Part shown: piece by piece, positions 1 through 6,665 of the stretch
Position numbering within the stretch: the first letter of the stretch is position 1
Layout: each line of letters opens with the position of its first letter
Assembly: GCA_045126595.1 (NCBI GenBank)
Contig: JBGVOS010000062.1
Span: forward strand, 1-17,810
Length of the DNA: 17,810 nt
Reading direction: 5' to 3'
Source of the DNA: UBA1189 sp045126595
Lineage (GTDB): Bacteria; Bacteroidota; Bacteroidia; Bacteroidales; Bacteroidaceae
Made by a program: the position numbers and the translations under genes
Notes under the pieces: generated by a model
Told to the model about the DNA's origin: nothing
The model's input: the letters and a program-made list of their open reading frames with translations, nothing else
The model's database searches: none

Positions 1-16
1 ATTACCAGCCTCTTAG

Positions 17-97
17 TGCCCAGAACAGGACTCGAACCTGCACGCCTCGCGGCACTCGCACCTGAAACGAGCGCGTCTACCATTCCGCCACCTGGGC
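17..97 (-). tRNA. tRNA-Leu(CAG), copy 1
   Basis: On the minus strand this folds as a class II tRNA. The acceptor stem is GCCCAGG paired with TCTGGGC, with discriminator A. The anticodon loop TTCAGGT gives anticodon CAG, which reads CTG leucine codons. The long variable arm is a GCC/GGC stem closed by a GCGA tetraloop, and the T-arm contains GGTTCGAGTCC. No 3' CCA is encoded, so it must be added enzymatically. It stands back to back with a second copy at 169-249 that is identical except for four bases in the variable arm. Confidence 0.96.
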
Positions 98-109
98 ATA
101 ATGCGAGCG

Positions 110-117
110 CAAAGGTA
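110..117 (-). promoter_or_regulatory. Bacteroidota-type -7 box for tRNA-Leu copy 1
   Basis: The minus strand reads TACCTTTG, an exact match to the TAnnTTTG -7 consensus of the Bacteroidota primary sigma factor. It ends 12 bases before the 5' end of the minus-strand tRNA-Leu. No clear -33 TTTG is visible. The same 71-bp spacer must also hold the promoter of the plus-strand copy, for which a weaker candidate (GTTCTTTG at 154-161) is present. Confidence 0.6.
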
Positions 118-168
118 GAATAAAATTTTGAATTTACATTCGATGAACTTGTGGTTCTTTGCTTGAAT

Positions 169-249
169 GCCCAGGTGGCGGAATGGTAGACGCGCTCGTT
201 TCAGGTGCGAGTGTTGAGAGACGTGCAGGTTCGAGTCCTGTTCTGGGCA
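169..249 (+). tRNA. tRNA-Leu(CAG), copy 2
   Basis: Class II tRNA with the same acceptor, D, anticodon (CAG) and T arms as the minus-strand copy at 17-97. The variable arm differs at four positions (214-221) but still folds, as a GTT/GAC stem with a GAGA tetraloop. No CCA is encoded. It is the first of four plus-strand tRNA genes that probably share one transcript ending at the terminator near 600. Confidence 0.96.
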
Positions 250-285
250 CAAACCAAACGAGTTTTGACTTACTGAACAACTAAT

Positions 286-369
286 GGAGAGATGGCGGAA
301 TTGGTAGACGCGCTACTTTGAGGGGGTAGTGACCGTTGGGTCGTGTGAGTTCGAGTCTCATTCTCTTCA
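286..369 (+). tRNA. tRNA-Leu(GAG)
   Basis: The acceptor GGAGAGA pairs with TCTCTTC through one G-T wobble, with discriminator A. The anticodon stem CTACT/GGTAG encloses loop TTGAGGG, giving anticodon GAG, which reads CTC/CTT leucine codons. A long variable arm around GACCGTTGGGTC is typical of tRNA-Leu. No CCA is encoded. It lies 36 bp after the preceding tRNA-Leu with no obvious promoter between them. Confidence 0.95.
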
Positions 370-382
370 CAAAATAAAAATT

Positions 383-455
383 GCGGAAATAGCTCAGTTG
401 GTAGAGCATAACCTTGCCAAGGTTAGGGTCGCGAGTTCGAGTCTCGTTTTCCGCT
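383..455 (+). tRNA. tRNA-Gly(GCC)
   Basis: Standard class I cloverleaf. The acceptor GCGGAAA pairs with TTTCCGC. The anticodon stem TAACC/GGTTA encloses loop TTGCCAA (anticodon GCC), and the T-arm contains GAGTTCGAGTCTC. The discriminator is T, as expected for glycine tRNAs. No CCA is encoded. Confidence 0.96.
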
Positions 456-483
456 CACAAGAAAGTCCTACACGTTAGGCATT

Positions 484-568
484 GGAAAGGTGGTAGAGTG
501 GTCGATTACAGCGGTCTTGAAAACCGCCGTGCTGAGAGGCACCGGGGGTTCGAATCCCTCCCTTTCCG
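484..568 (+). tRNA. tRNA-Ser(TGA)
   Basis: Class II tRNA. The acceptor GGAAAGG pairs with CCTTTCC and the discriminator is G, as usual for serine. The anticodon stem GCGGT/ACCGC encloses loop CTTGAAA (anticodon TGA, reading TCA/TCG). A long variable arm (GTGCTGAGAGGCAC) is present. It is the last tRNA of the cluster and is followed at once by a terminator. Confidence 0.96.
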
Positions 569-573
569 CAGAG

Positions 574-605
574 AAGCGAGCAGCGAAAGTTGCTCGCTTT
601 TTTTG
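574..605 (+). terminator. Rho-independent terminator of the tRNA cluster
   Basis: An 11-bp hairpin (574-584 pairing with 589-599, one G-T pair) is closed by a GAAA tetraloop and followed by an unbroken T run up to 604. It starts six bases after tRNA-Ser and should end the plus-strand tRNA transcript. Confidence 0.92.
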
Positions 606-610
606 TTATA

Positions 611-713
611 TCCAATATCAGGCTAAAGATTTATAACTTTTCCCAATTAGGGCATTCTTTTGATTCTCTTTCCCGTTTGTGTTGTAGTTCCAAATATCGG
701 GCTAAGGCTATAA
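611..713. repeat. Imperfect direct repeat pair flanking the tRNA-cluster/metH-type gene junction
   Basis: TCCAATATCAGGCTAAAGAT at 611-630 recurs with small changes and a 1-bp shift as TCCAAATATCGGGCTAAGGC at 689-708. The second copy runs into the stop codon of the minus-strand gene. The 139 bp between terminator and gene hold nothing else that I recognise. Confidence 0.4.
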
Positions 714-1631
714 AATGGCTGCAAGGAACTTCTTGGCTTGATTGAGGGTAAGGCCCCGTCGCTTGGCATAGTCGATGAGCTGCTCTTCGCTGATGTTGCC
801 TACAGAGAAATATTGTGCCTTGGGATGGGCAAACATGAAGCCCGAGATGCTGCTGTGGGGATACATAGCTCCATTCTCGGAGAGTGTGATGCCAATGTCT
901 TCAAGGTGTAGCAACTCGTCAATCAGGAAGTTTATTGATTGGTCGGGTAGGCTGGGGTAACCCACTGCAGGGCGTATGCCTTGGAAACACTCCTTGTGTA
1001 ACTCGTGTATGGTGAGATTCTCTTTTGGAGTATACCCCCAATAGTGCTTGCGTACTTCCTCGTGCATCTTCTCGGCAGTTGCTTCGGCAAGCCGGTCGGA
1101 GAGGGTATCAAATTGAAAATTAAGAATTGAGAGTTGGAAATCCGAAGGTCGGGACACTGTAGTAGCAAATACTCCTATCATGTTTGCAATGTCTTGTTCA
1201 TGCCTTTCTTCAGACATGGATGAGCAAATACCCTCTTGCTCTCTCTCTCTCACAAAATCGCTCAAGCAAAGCGTATAGCCTGACTTACCTGCGTGTTGTT
1301 GGCGGAGGAAAGGGAGGCGGGTGTTGCCATTGATGATGATGTCGTCTCCCTCGCTATAGGCTTCGGCAAGCAGGAAGAGGGCATGGCATATCGGCTCGTT
1401 GGCCCATTGGTGTAGCAGTGAGGTGGCTTCGTCGTAGAGCTTCATGGCCTCGTGTGCTTTGGCCTGTTCTTCGGTAGGAAAGGAGGCTATCCATGCAGCA
1501 CGGCATGAAGGGCAATTGTGTACATTGGTTACAGTTGCAAAGCGTGGCCCCATGCCCCATGCGTGGAAATAGTATATCCAATTGATGTAGGGGGCTACTT
1601 CGCGGACAGTATAGGTTAGTGCTTGTCTCAT
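708..1631 (-). CDS. Stand-alone vitamin B12-dependent methionine synthase reactivation-domain protein
   Basis: The 307-residue product matches the C-terminal activation domain of MetH (Met_synt_B12 family), which presents S-adenosylmethionine for reductive methylation of inactive cob(II)alamin. Seen: SDRLAEATAEKMHEEVR (about 178-194), the SAM-binding-type motif GIRPAVGYPSLPDQ (218-231), then ENGAMYPHSSISGFMFAHP (252-270) and QLIDYAKRRG (284-293). The substrate-binding and cobalamin domains of MetH are absent, so it presumably acts on a MetH encoded elsewhere. Separately encoded reactivation domains are known in Bacteroides. The first 60 residues, with a CPSC motif, I cannot assign. The start codon overlaps the pyrC stop (ATGA), suggesting translational coupling. 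Residues 161-175 are encoded by a low-complexity repeat-like sequence. Confidence 0.85.
   Translation of the reverse strand: MRQALTYTVREVAPYINWIYYFHAWGMGPRFATVTNVHNCPSCRAAWIASFPTEEQAKAHEAMKLYDEATSLLHQWANEPICHALFLLAEAYSEGDDIIINGNTRLPFLRQQHAGKSGYTLCLSDFVREREQEGICSSMSEERHEQDIANMIGVFATTVSRPSDFQLSILNFQFDTLSDRLAEATAEKMHEEVRKHYWGYTPKENLTIHELHKECFQGIRPAVGYPSLPDQSINFLIDELLHLEDIGITLSENGAMYPHSSISGFMFAHPKAQYFSVGNISEEQLIDYAKRRGLTLNQAKKFLAAIL
1108..1142 (-). repeat. AT-rich repeat-like segment in frame inside the MetH reactivation gene
   Basis: The minus strand here is a degenerate run of CTCTCAATTCTTAATTTTCAATT type, of the style usually found between genes in Bacteroidota. It encodes FQLSILNFQF (about residues 165-174), between the conserved FATTV and LSDRLAEA blocks. 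MetH relatives have an acidic, tyrosine-containing segment there. Confidence 0.6.
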
Positions 1632-2968
1632 CGATTGAATACCAAGCGCTCGCCCATCATGCTTTCATCAAATGTTCCGTCGGCATATACGGCGTGTCCG
1701 TTAACCCAAGTGTAAGTGATGTCCCAACGGAAGGTGTGTCCCTCGAAAGGACTCCAGGCGCACTTGCTCTTTATCTCTTCGGTGGTGACGGTGTGTGGTG
1801 CATCGGGTTTTAGGAGTACAAGGTCGGCATAATAGCCTTCACGGATGAATCCGCGTCCCTTAATCTTATATAATGTTGCTGGATTGTGGGCCATTTTCTC
1901 AACTATTTGAGTGAGGGTGATGATGCCCTCATCGGACAGTTCGAGCATGGCGGGCAGAACGTACTGTATGGTAGGGATACCCGATGCGGCTTTCAGTGAT
2001 CCACCTATTTTGTCGGAAGGAAGGTGAGGTGCATGGTCGGTGCCGATGACATCGATGAGGCCATTTCTCAGTGCTTCACGCAAAGCCTCGCGATCGGATG
2101 AGGTCTTCACGGCAGGGTTGCATTTGATGCGGGTACCGTAAGTTGCATAGTCGGTATCAGTGTAGTAGAGATGGGGCAGACAGACCTCGGCGGTAATTTG
2201 TTTGTCGCGAAGGTTGCCTTGCTGCAACAAATCCAACTCGCAGGCCGTGCTGATATGCATGATGTGGATGTACGCTCCTGTTTTGTGTGCTAAATCTACA
2301 GCTTTGGCGGTAGAACGGTAGCAGGCCTCTGCGCTACGTATCAATGGGTGATACGTTACGTCAGGGTCGTCGCTCGCGGTTTCTTCCTTATATTTGGCTG
2401 TGTTGGTCGAGATGATGTTCTGGTCCTCACAGTGCAGAGCTATGAGTGTTGGTGATTCGCGGAAGATTTGCTCTATGCGTTCGTCTTGGTCAACGAGCAT
2501 GCCTCCTGTGCTGCTTCCCATGAAAAGTTTCACTCCGCATACGTTCTTAGGGTCTACACGGCGTATCTCTTCAATGTTGCTTGTTGTTGCTCCAAGGTAG
2601 AACGAGTGGTTCACCAAGCACTTCTCTCTGGCATTGGCAAACTTGGCCTCCAAAGTCTCTATCGTCGTAGTTTGTGGATTGCAGTTGGGCATGTCCATCA
2701 CTGAGGTTACGCCGCCACGTGCTGCAGCACGGCTCTCGGTATACATGTCGGCCTTTTGTGTCAATCCAGGATCGCGGAAGTGCACGTGGTCATCGATGCA
2801 ACCAGGGATGAGATATTGTCCCTCGGCATTGATTACATGGTCAGCTGAGATACCCGTGATGTCGGTGCCGCGAATGATAGCCGCTATGCGGTTGTCTTTG
2901 ATGAGTACACTACCAATGTATTGTTCTCCTTCGTTGACGATGGTGGCTTGGTGTATGAGGGTGGTCAT
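1628..2968 (-). CDS. pyrC: Dihydroorotase
   Basis: Converts N-carbamoyl-L-aspartate to L-dihydroorotate, the third step of pyrimidine synthesis, in the cytoplasm. The 446-residue length and motifs fit the long (class I, PyrC/allantoinase-like) amidohydrolases. Seen: the metal-binding DDHVHFRDPG (59-68; His61 and His63), KLFMGSSTGG (147-156; Lys147 is the likely carbamylated ligand), HCED (179-182), His238 in IMHIST, and the catalytic GTDHAPH (309-315). The C-terminal stretch after LVLLKPD is the small composite beta domain. It starts at an ATG 33 bp after the upstream pseudouridine synthase gene and overlaps the downstream MetH-reactivation gene by 4 bp. No key residue is missing. Confidence 0.95.
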   Translation of the reverse strand: MTTLIHQATIVNEGEQYIGSVLIKDNRIAAIIRGTDITGISADHVINAEGQYLIPGCIDDHVHFRDPGLTQKADMYTESRAAARGGVTSVMDMPNCNPQTTTIETLEAKFANAREKCLVNHSFYLGATTSNIEEIRRVDPKNVCGVKLFMGSSTGGMLVDQDERIEQIFRESPTLIALHCEDQNIISTNTAKYKEETASDDPDVTYHPLIRSAEACYRSTAKAVDLAHKTGAYIHIMHISTACELDLLQQGNLRDKQITAEVCLPHLYYTDTDYATYGTRIKCNPAVKTSSDREALREALRNGLIDVIGTDHAPHLPSDKIGGSLKAASGIPTIQYVLPAMLELSDEGIITLTQIVEKMAHNPATLYKIKGRGFIREGYYADLVLLKPDAPHTVTTEEIKSKCAWSPFEGHTFRWDITYTWVNGHAVYADGTFDESMMGERLVFNR

Positions 2969-3001
2969 AGGAAATGAAATTTGAGACTTGGAGATTGAGG
3001 A

Positions 3002-3916
3002 CTATTCGTTGCTTTGCACTACCTTGCGGAAACTTGCTGGTACGGGAGCCTCGAAGCGAAGCAGCTCTCCCGTGACAGGATGTACAATGGCAAGGCGGTG
3101 GTTGTGCAGCATGAGACGGCCTATGGGGTTAGTGCGTCCGCCATACTTGCGGTCACCGGCCACAGGATGTCCTATATCGGCTAACTGTACACGAATCTGG
3201 TTCTTGCGCCCGGTGAAAATCTGCAGATCGAGTAAAGCGTGGTACTCGTTGGCTTGTACTACGCGGTAGCGTGTCACGGCAAGCCGTCCTTCGTCGGGCT
3301 TGCGGGCGATATATACCTTCATGTTATTGTTGTTCTCCACGAGGTAGTGGCGCAGTTCTTGACGCTCTTCTTCGGGACATCCTTCCACGACTGCGGTATA
3401 GGAACGTTCACGAATGTAGTTGTCCCAGTTGTAGCGCAGTTCACGTTGGGTGTCGGGATCTTTGGCAAAGATGAGGATACCTGAAGTATATTGGTCCAGA
3501 CGATGGCAGATGTAGGCTGTAGCGCGTGCGTCCTTCTGTTTCAAGTAGTCGGAAAGCAGGCTGTGGGCAGTCTTTTTATTGGTGTCGCGCCCCATAGAAA
3601 GTAGGCCTGCGGCCTTCTCCACCACGACAAGGTATTTGTCCTCGTAGATGATGTGGAGTTGTCCACCACGCAGTACGGCGAAGGGACGGGTGAAATTCAC
3701 CGAAACCTTGTCGCGCGGTGTGAGCGGTGTATCAAACTGGGTCAAAGGCTGTCCGTTGACTGCTATGTGGTTGTGTGCGAGCATCGACTTGATGTCGCTT
3801 TTGCTCTTGGGGGCAAGTATAGTGTAGAGGAAAGGCAGAAGGGTGGTCTCTTCTACAGGCGAGTAGTGGAATATCTGGTTAGGACCTTTCTTGCCGTGTC
3901 GTTTGTTGTTTCTCAT
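3002..3916 (-). CDS. RluA-family RNA pseudouridine synthase
   Basis: Isomerises specific uridines in rRNA or tRNA. An S4-like RNA-binding segment lies at about 25-77 (SDIKSMLAHNHIAVNG). The catalytic domain follows, with CHRLDQYTSGILIFAKD (137-153; Asp141 is the nucleophile), RSYTAVVEG (171-179) and TGRKNQIRVQLADIGHPVAGD (about 235-255). At 304 residues it has the usual length. The exact target (RluA, RluC or RluD type) cannot be told from sequence alone. The N-terminus is very basic (MRNNKRHGKKG). It lies 31 bp after the barrel gene and 33 bp before pyrC, so it is probably co-transcribed. The stop is TAG. Confidence 0.92.
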   Translation of the reverse strand: MRNNKRHGKKGPNQIFHYSPVEETTLLPFLYTILAPKSKSDIKSMLAHNHIAVNGQPLTQFDTPLTPRDKVSVNFTRPFAVLRGGQLHIIYEDKYLVVVEKAAGLLSMGRDTNKKTAHSLLSDYLKQKDARATAYICHRLDQYTSGILIFAKDPDTQRELRYNWDNYIRERSYTAVVEGCPEEERQELRHYLVENNNNMKVYIARKPDEGRLAVTRYRVVQANEYHALLDLQIFTGRKNQIRVQLADIGHPVAGDRKYGGRTNPIGRLMLHNHRLAIVHPVTGELLRFEAPVPASFRKVVQSNE

Positions 3917-3947
3917 ACGTTGGTGTTTATATGGAAATAAAAAATGC

Positions 3948-4646
3948 TTACTTGGTGATGTCTATAAGGTACGATATCTTTCCTGTAATCGTAGTGTTGG
4001 CCGAGCGGCCGAAGGGGTCGGCCTTGGAGTTGCCGAACATGTCGGAGAGGCCGAAGAAGTAGCGGCCCTCAATGGTGAAGTTGCCGATACGGGTCTTCAA
4101 TTCCATACCGAGACCTCCGGCGATACCATATTCGAGGGTGTTTTCTACTTCCTTGCCGTATTGCTTGTTCATGTTGTTGGGGCGGAGGCTCTCGTCCCAA
4201 GGATACTCGTCGGAGTACCCGTAGCGCTCCTCATCGTCCAGGAAGAGTCCGAGCTGTGGACCGGCATTGACGAAGAACTGTAGCCCTCGCTCCTCCTTAC
4301 CCCATCCAAGGTGGGCAAAGAAGGGTATCTCGATATAGTTGGTAGTGCGGCTGTAGGTGTTGTTGCTACCATCCTCTATGAGCTCGTTCCATCCGCGTTG
4401 GGCGAAGTTTACTTCGAGCTGTGCGGCGCAGATGAGAGCAAAGTACTACTCCGTTGTATAGCGCAGGGTGAATCCGCCGGTCAATCCCGGTTGCAGATTC
4501 TGTTTGATGGTGGGGCTGAAGTCTACTTTGCTTAAGTTGTATCCTCCATTGAAGCCTACAGCAAGGTTACTGCGCAGCTCACCCACCTGAGCAAAGGCGG
4601 CAGTGCTCAGCAGCATGCAGAGGAGGGGTAGCAATAGGCGTCTCAT
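3948..4646 (-). pseudogene. Outer-membrane beta-barrel (porin-family) protein interrupted by an in-frame amber codon
   Basis: Reading from ATG 4646, a signal peptide (MRRLLLPLLCMLLSTAAFAQ) and barrel strands run to residue 66. Codon 67 at 4446-4448 is TAG. The same frame then continues without any other stop to TAA at 3948, reading YFALICAAQLEVNFAQRGW and later GIAGGLGMELKTRIGNFTIE and GRYFFGLSDMFG, typical of the outer-membrane beta-barrel (OMP_b-brl_2-like) family. The full frame would be 232 residues, a normal size. Relatives generally have a lysine at the amber position (EKYF), one base from TAG. TAG ends rluA, proB and proA in this window, so a reassigned code is unlikely. It overlaps the LysM gene stop by one base (TGATG). 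It could be a true nonsense mutation or a sequencing error. Confidence 0.85.
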
Positions 4647-6520
4647 CAGTCGAAGTCAATGGTTTGCAGTTCGTAGTCGCGTGAGAAGTGTACGAAGAAT
4701 ACCTTGCGGTTGATGAATCCGCCCCAGTTGTTGACACGTTCAAACTTGAAGCCTGTCTGCAGTGGAGTGTATTTCATTTCGCCCAGGCGGCTGTCCATGT
4801 CCGTACCATACAGGTGCATGGCCTTGAGGAAGTAGTAGGCAATGTCGAAGCCCAGTATGGCGTATTTGGGGTAGCGGTTCACGATCTCCTTGCTGTAGGT
4901 GCGGCGGTACTTCTGGTGGAAGGCCTTGGCCTCGGGGAGCAGGTTGTTGGTGTAGAACGACGAGTAGAAGTAGGTGTCTATCTCGTAGAACGAGGCCAGA
5001 TGATTGTTGGTATACACCTGATACTGCGGGTAGCCGAAGAGGTGCATGTCGTACTTCGTCGAGGCGGTGTCGCGCACCAGCAACTGGAATATGGGTATCA
5101 TGTTGTTGAGGCTGCCGCTCTTCTCCGAGGTCATCATCAGGATATTCTGTCGCTCCGTGTCGAGACGGGTCATGATGGTATCCTTGTTGGTTGCCGTGTC
5201 GGCCAGCAGTACGGTGTAGGGCACTTCGCGGTAGCTCAGCTCGCGTTTGAATCCGCTGATGAGGTCGTCGTCTTCCTCTTCGGGAGATTCGAAGAAGATG
5301 ACGTTGGGGTGGGGGAACTGCATGAAGAACCGGTCGTACACCTCAGAGTAGAAGTAACTTTGCGGTGTGTTTACTTGATAGATGTAGGGGTTGGTGAACA
5401 CCGCATCGACCTGTCGGGCAAAGGGAACGACCATACGGATGCCGTTGCTTTCGGCAAAGGCTGCAGCCTCGGCGATATGCTGGTCATATACGGGGCCTAT
5501 GATGAGGTTCATCTGTTGCATCTCGGGCTTGGCCAGAATGGGCTGTATGGATGCCCATTTGTTGCCTGAGTCGTAGACGTACAGGTCTATCGACACCCCT
5601 TGACGCTTCAGACTGTCCAGTGCAAGCAATACACCTTCATAGAACTCCACCATCTTCATCTGCTCGCTTGAGATGCTGTCTTCGAGCATCAGTGGCAATA
5701 TGATGGCGGCCTTTATCTGTTCGATGTCTTCGGGCGTCGTTTTCAGCCCGGCAAAAAGCTCTTCGTTGGTGGGAATGATGACCATAGGTGTCTGCTCCTC
5801 CTGTTGGGCGGGCTTTGTCGCCGACAGTTTCTCCTGTTCAGCTTTCGAGTAAGGGATGCACAGCACCTCACCCTTCTGCAGCTTGCGCTCGCGCAGCTGG
5901 GGGTTGGCGTTCACCAGCTCCAGTTCGCTGATGCCATACATGCGGCTGATACGGTAGATGTTTTCCTTGCGCTTCACCACGTGCTTGGTCTTGCAGTTGT
6001 CCTCCTTGTCAGCGCTCTGCTGCGTGCTCTGCACGGTTTGTGTGGCTATGGGGTTGGATTCAGTCACCTTATGTGCTACCTCCTGCTGGGCGGTTTCCTT
6101 CTTCTCGGGGATGACAACAACTTGCCCTACCTTGAAGTTCTCGGCGCTCAGTCCCGGATTGGCGTCGCATATCTCGCGTGCCGTAAGTCCGTAGATAACC
6201 GTCAGACGATACAGCGTCTCTCCCGCCTTGATGGTGTGGAAGCGCTCGCCGCCCGTCTGTGCCTGCTGCACGTGGGTCGCGGTTTGCTGCTTGTTGCTTT
6301 GGGGGATACGCAGCTGCTGTCCCACCTTTATCACGATGTCGCTTCCCGGGTTCAGTTTGATAATATCTGCCTCGGTCACTCCATACATGCGTGAGATGGA
6401 GTACAGTCCTTGTCCCTTGGTCACTGTGTGGAAGAAATGTCCTTCGCTCTGCGCCATAGCTCCCTGTGCCATTACGACTGTGAGGAGTATCGGTAGGATG
6501 TGTCTGAATAGTCTGTTCAT
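4646..6520 (-). CDS. Exported protein with three LysM domains and a periplasmic-binding-protein-like domain
   Basis: The product is 624 residues from ATG 6520, placed directly before a clear signal peptide (MNRLFRHILPILLTVVMAQG, then AMA). A longer frame from TTG 6547 would bury this signal and overlap the promoter. LysM domains, which bind peptidoglycan glycans, lie at about 28-73, 94-138 and 180-223, separated by Gln/Thr-rich linkers. From about 272 (AAIILPLML, then FYEGVLLALDSL and LIIGPVYDQH) to the C-terminus the sequence resembles the type I periplasmic-binding fold (LivJ/LpoA-like). I see no peptidase motif. Location is the periplasm. A role as a cell-wall sensor or a regulator of peptidoglycan synthesis is inference. 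It heads the minus-strand run of five genes. Confidence 0.85.
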   Translation of the reverse strand: MNRLFRHILPILLTVVMAQGAMAQSEGHFFHTVTKGQGLYSISRMYGVTEADIIKLNPGSDIVIKVGQQLRIPQSNKQQTATHVQQAQTGGERFHTIKAGETLYRLTVIYGLTAREICDANPGLSAENFKVGQVVVIPEKKETAQQEVAHKVTESNPIATQTVQSTQQSADKEDNCKTKHVVKRKENIYRISRMYGISELELVNANPQLRERKLQKGEVLCIPYSKAEQEKLSATKPAQQEEQTPMVIIPTNEELFAGLKTTPEDIEQIKAAIILPLMLEDSISSEQMKMVEFYEGVLLALDSLKRQGVSIDLYVYDSGNKWASIQPILAKPEMQQMNLIIGPVYDQHIAEAAAFAESNGIRMVVPFARQVDAVFTNPYIYQVNTPQSYFYSEVYDRFFMQFPHPNVIFFESPEEEDDDLISGFKRELSYREVPYTVLLADTATNKDTIMTRLDTERQNILMMTSEKSGSLNNMIPIFQLLVRDTASTKYDMHLFGYPQYQVYTNNHLASFYEIDTYFYSSFYTNNLLPEAKAFHQKYRRTYSKEIVNRYPKYAILGFDIAYYFLKAMHLYGTDMDSRLGEMKYTPLQTGFKFERVNNWGGFINRKVFFVHFSRDYELQTIDFD

Positions 6521-6541
6521 ACGCAATGCTTCGCTTTTAAA

Positions 6542-6558
6542 TTGCAAAAATAGTGCAA
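6542..6558 (-). promoter_or_regulatory. Promoter core of the LysM gene (TAnnTTTG within an inverted repeat)
   Basis: The minus strand reads TTGCACTATTTTTGCAA. It contains TATTTTTG (6545-6552), an exact Bacteroidota -7 box, about 25 bases before the ATG at 6520. The -33 element is unclear. The outer bases form an inverted repeat, TTGCA-N7-TGCAA, which recurs at the gcvT promoter. The rest of the 145-bp gap to the capA-like gene shows no terminator. Confidence 0.65.
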
Positions 6559-6665
6559 AATTTCGATTAAGCGAAGATAATACGAGTTTACTTGCATTAT
6601 TGAACGTGAGAAAATTGGTTAAATCGAGCGAAAAGCAAGTTTCTCAGATAAAGGGACGACATTTC

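Noticed and set aside
17..604. Integrative element attachment site at the tRNA cluster
   Set aside because: No integrase gene, no direct repeat of a tRNA 3' end, and the duplicated tRNA-Leu is inverted and complete.
4169..4372. 67-residue minus-strand frame overlapping the barrel gene
   Set aside because: It is out of frame with the barrel sequence. The barrel frame continues cleanly through this stretch, so no frameshift is needed.
4446..4448. TAG read as a sense codon (alternative genetic code)
   Set aside because: rluA, proB and proA all end in TAG at the expected family C-terminus, so TAG acts as a normal stop.
4688..5569. 293-residue plus-strand reading frame
   Set aside because: Antisense shadow of the LysM/PBP gene. 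The Val/Gly/His-rich composition is typical of a mirrored frame.
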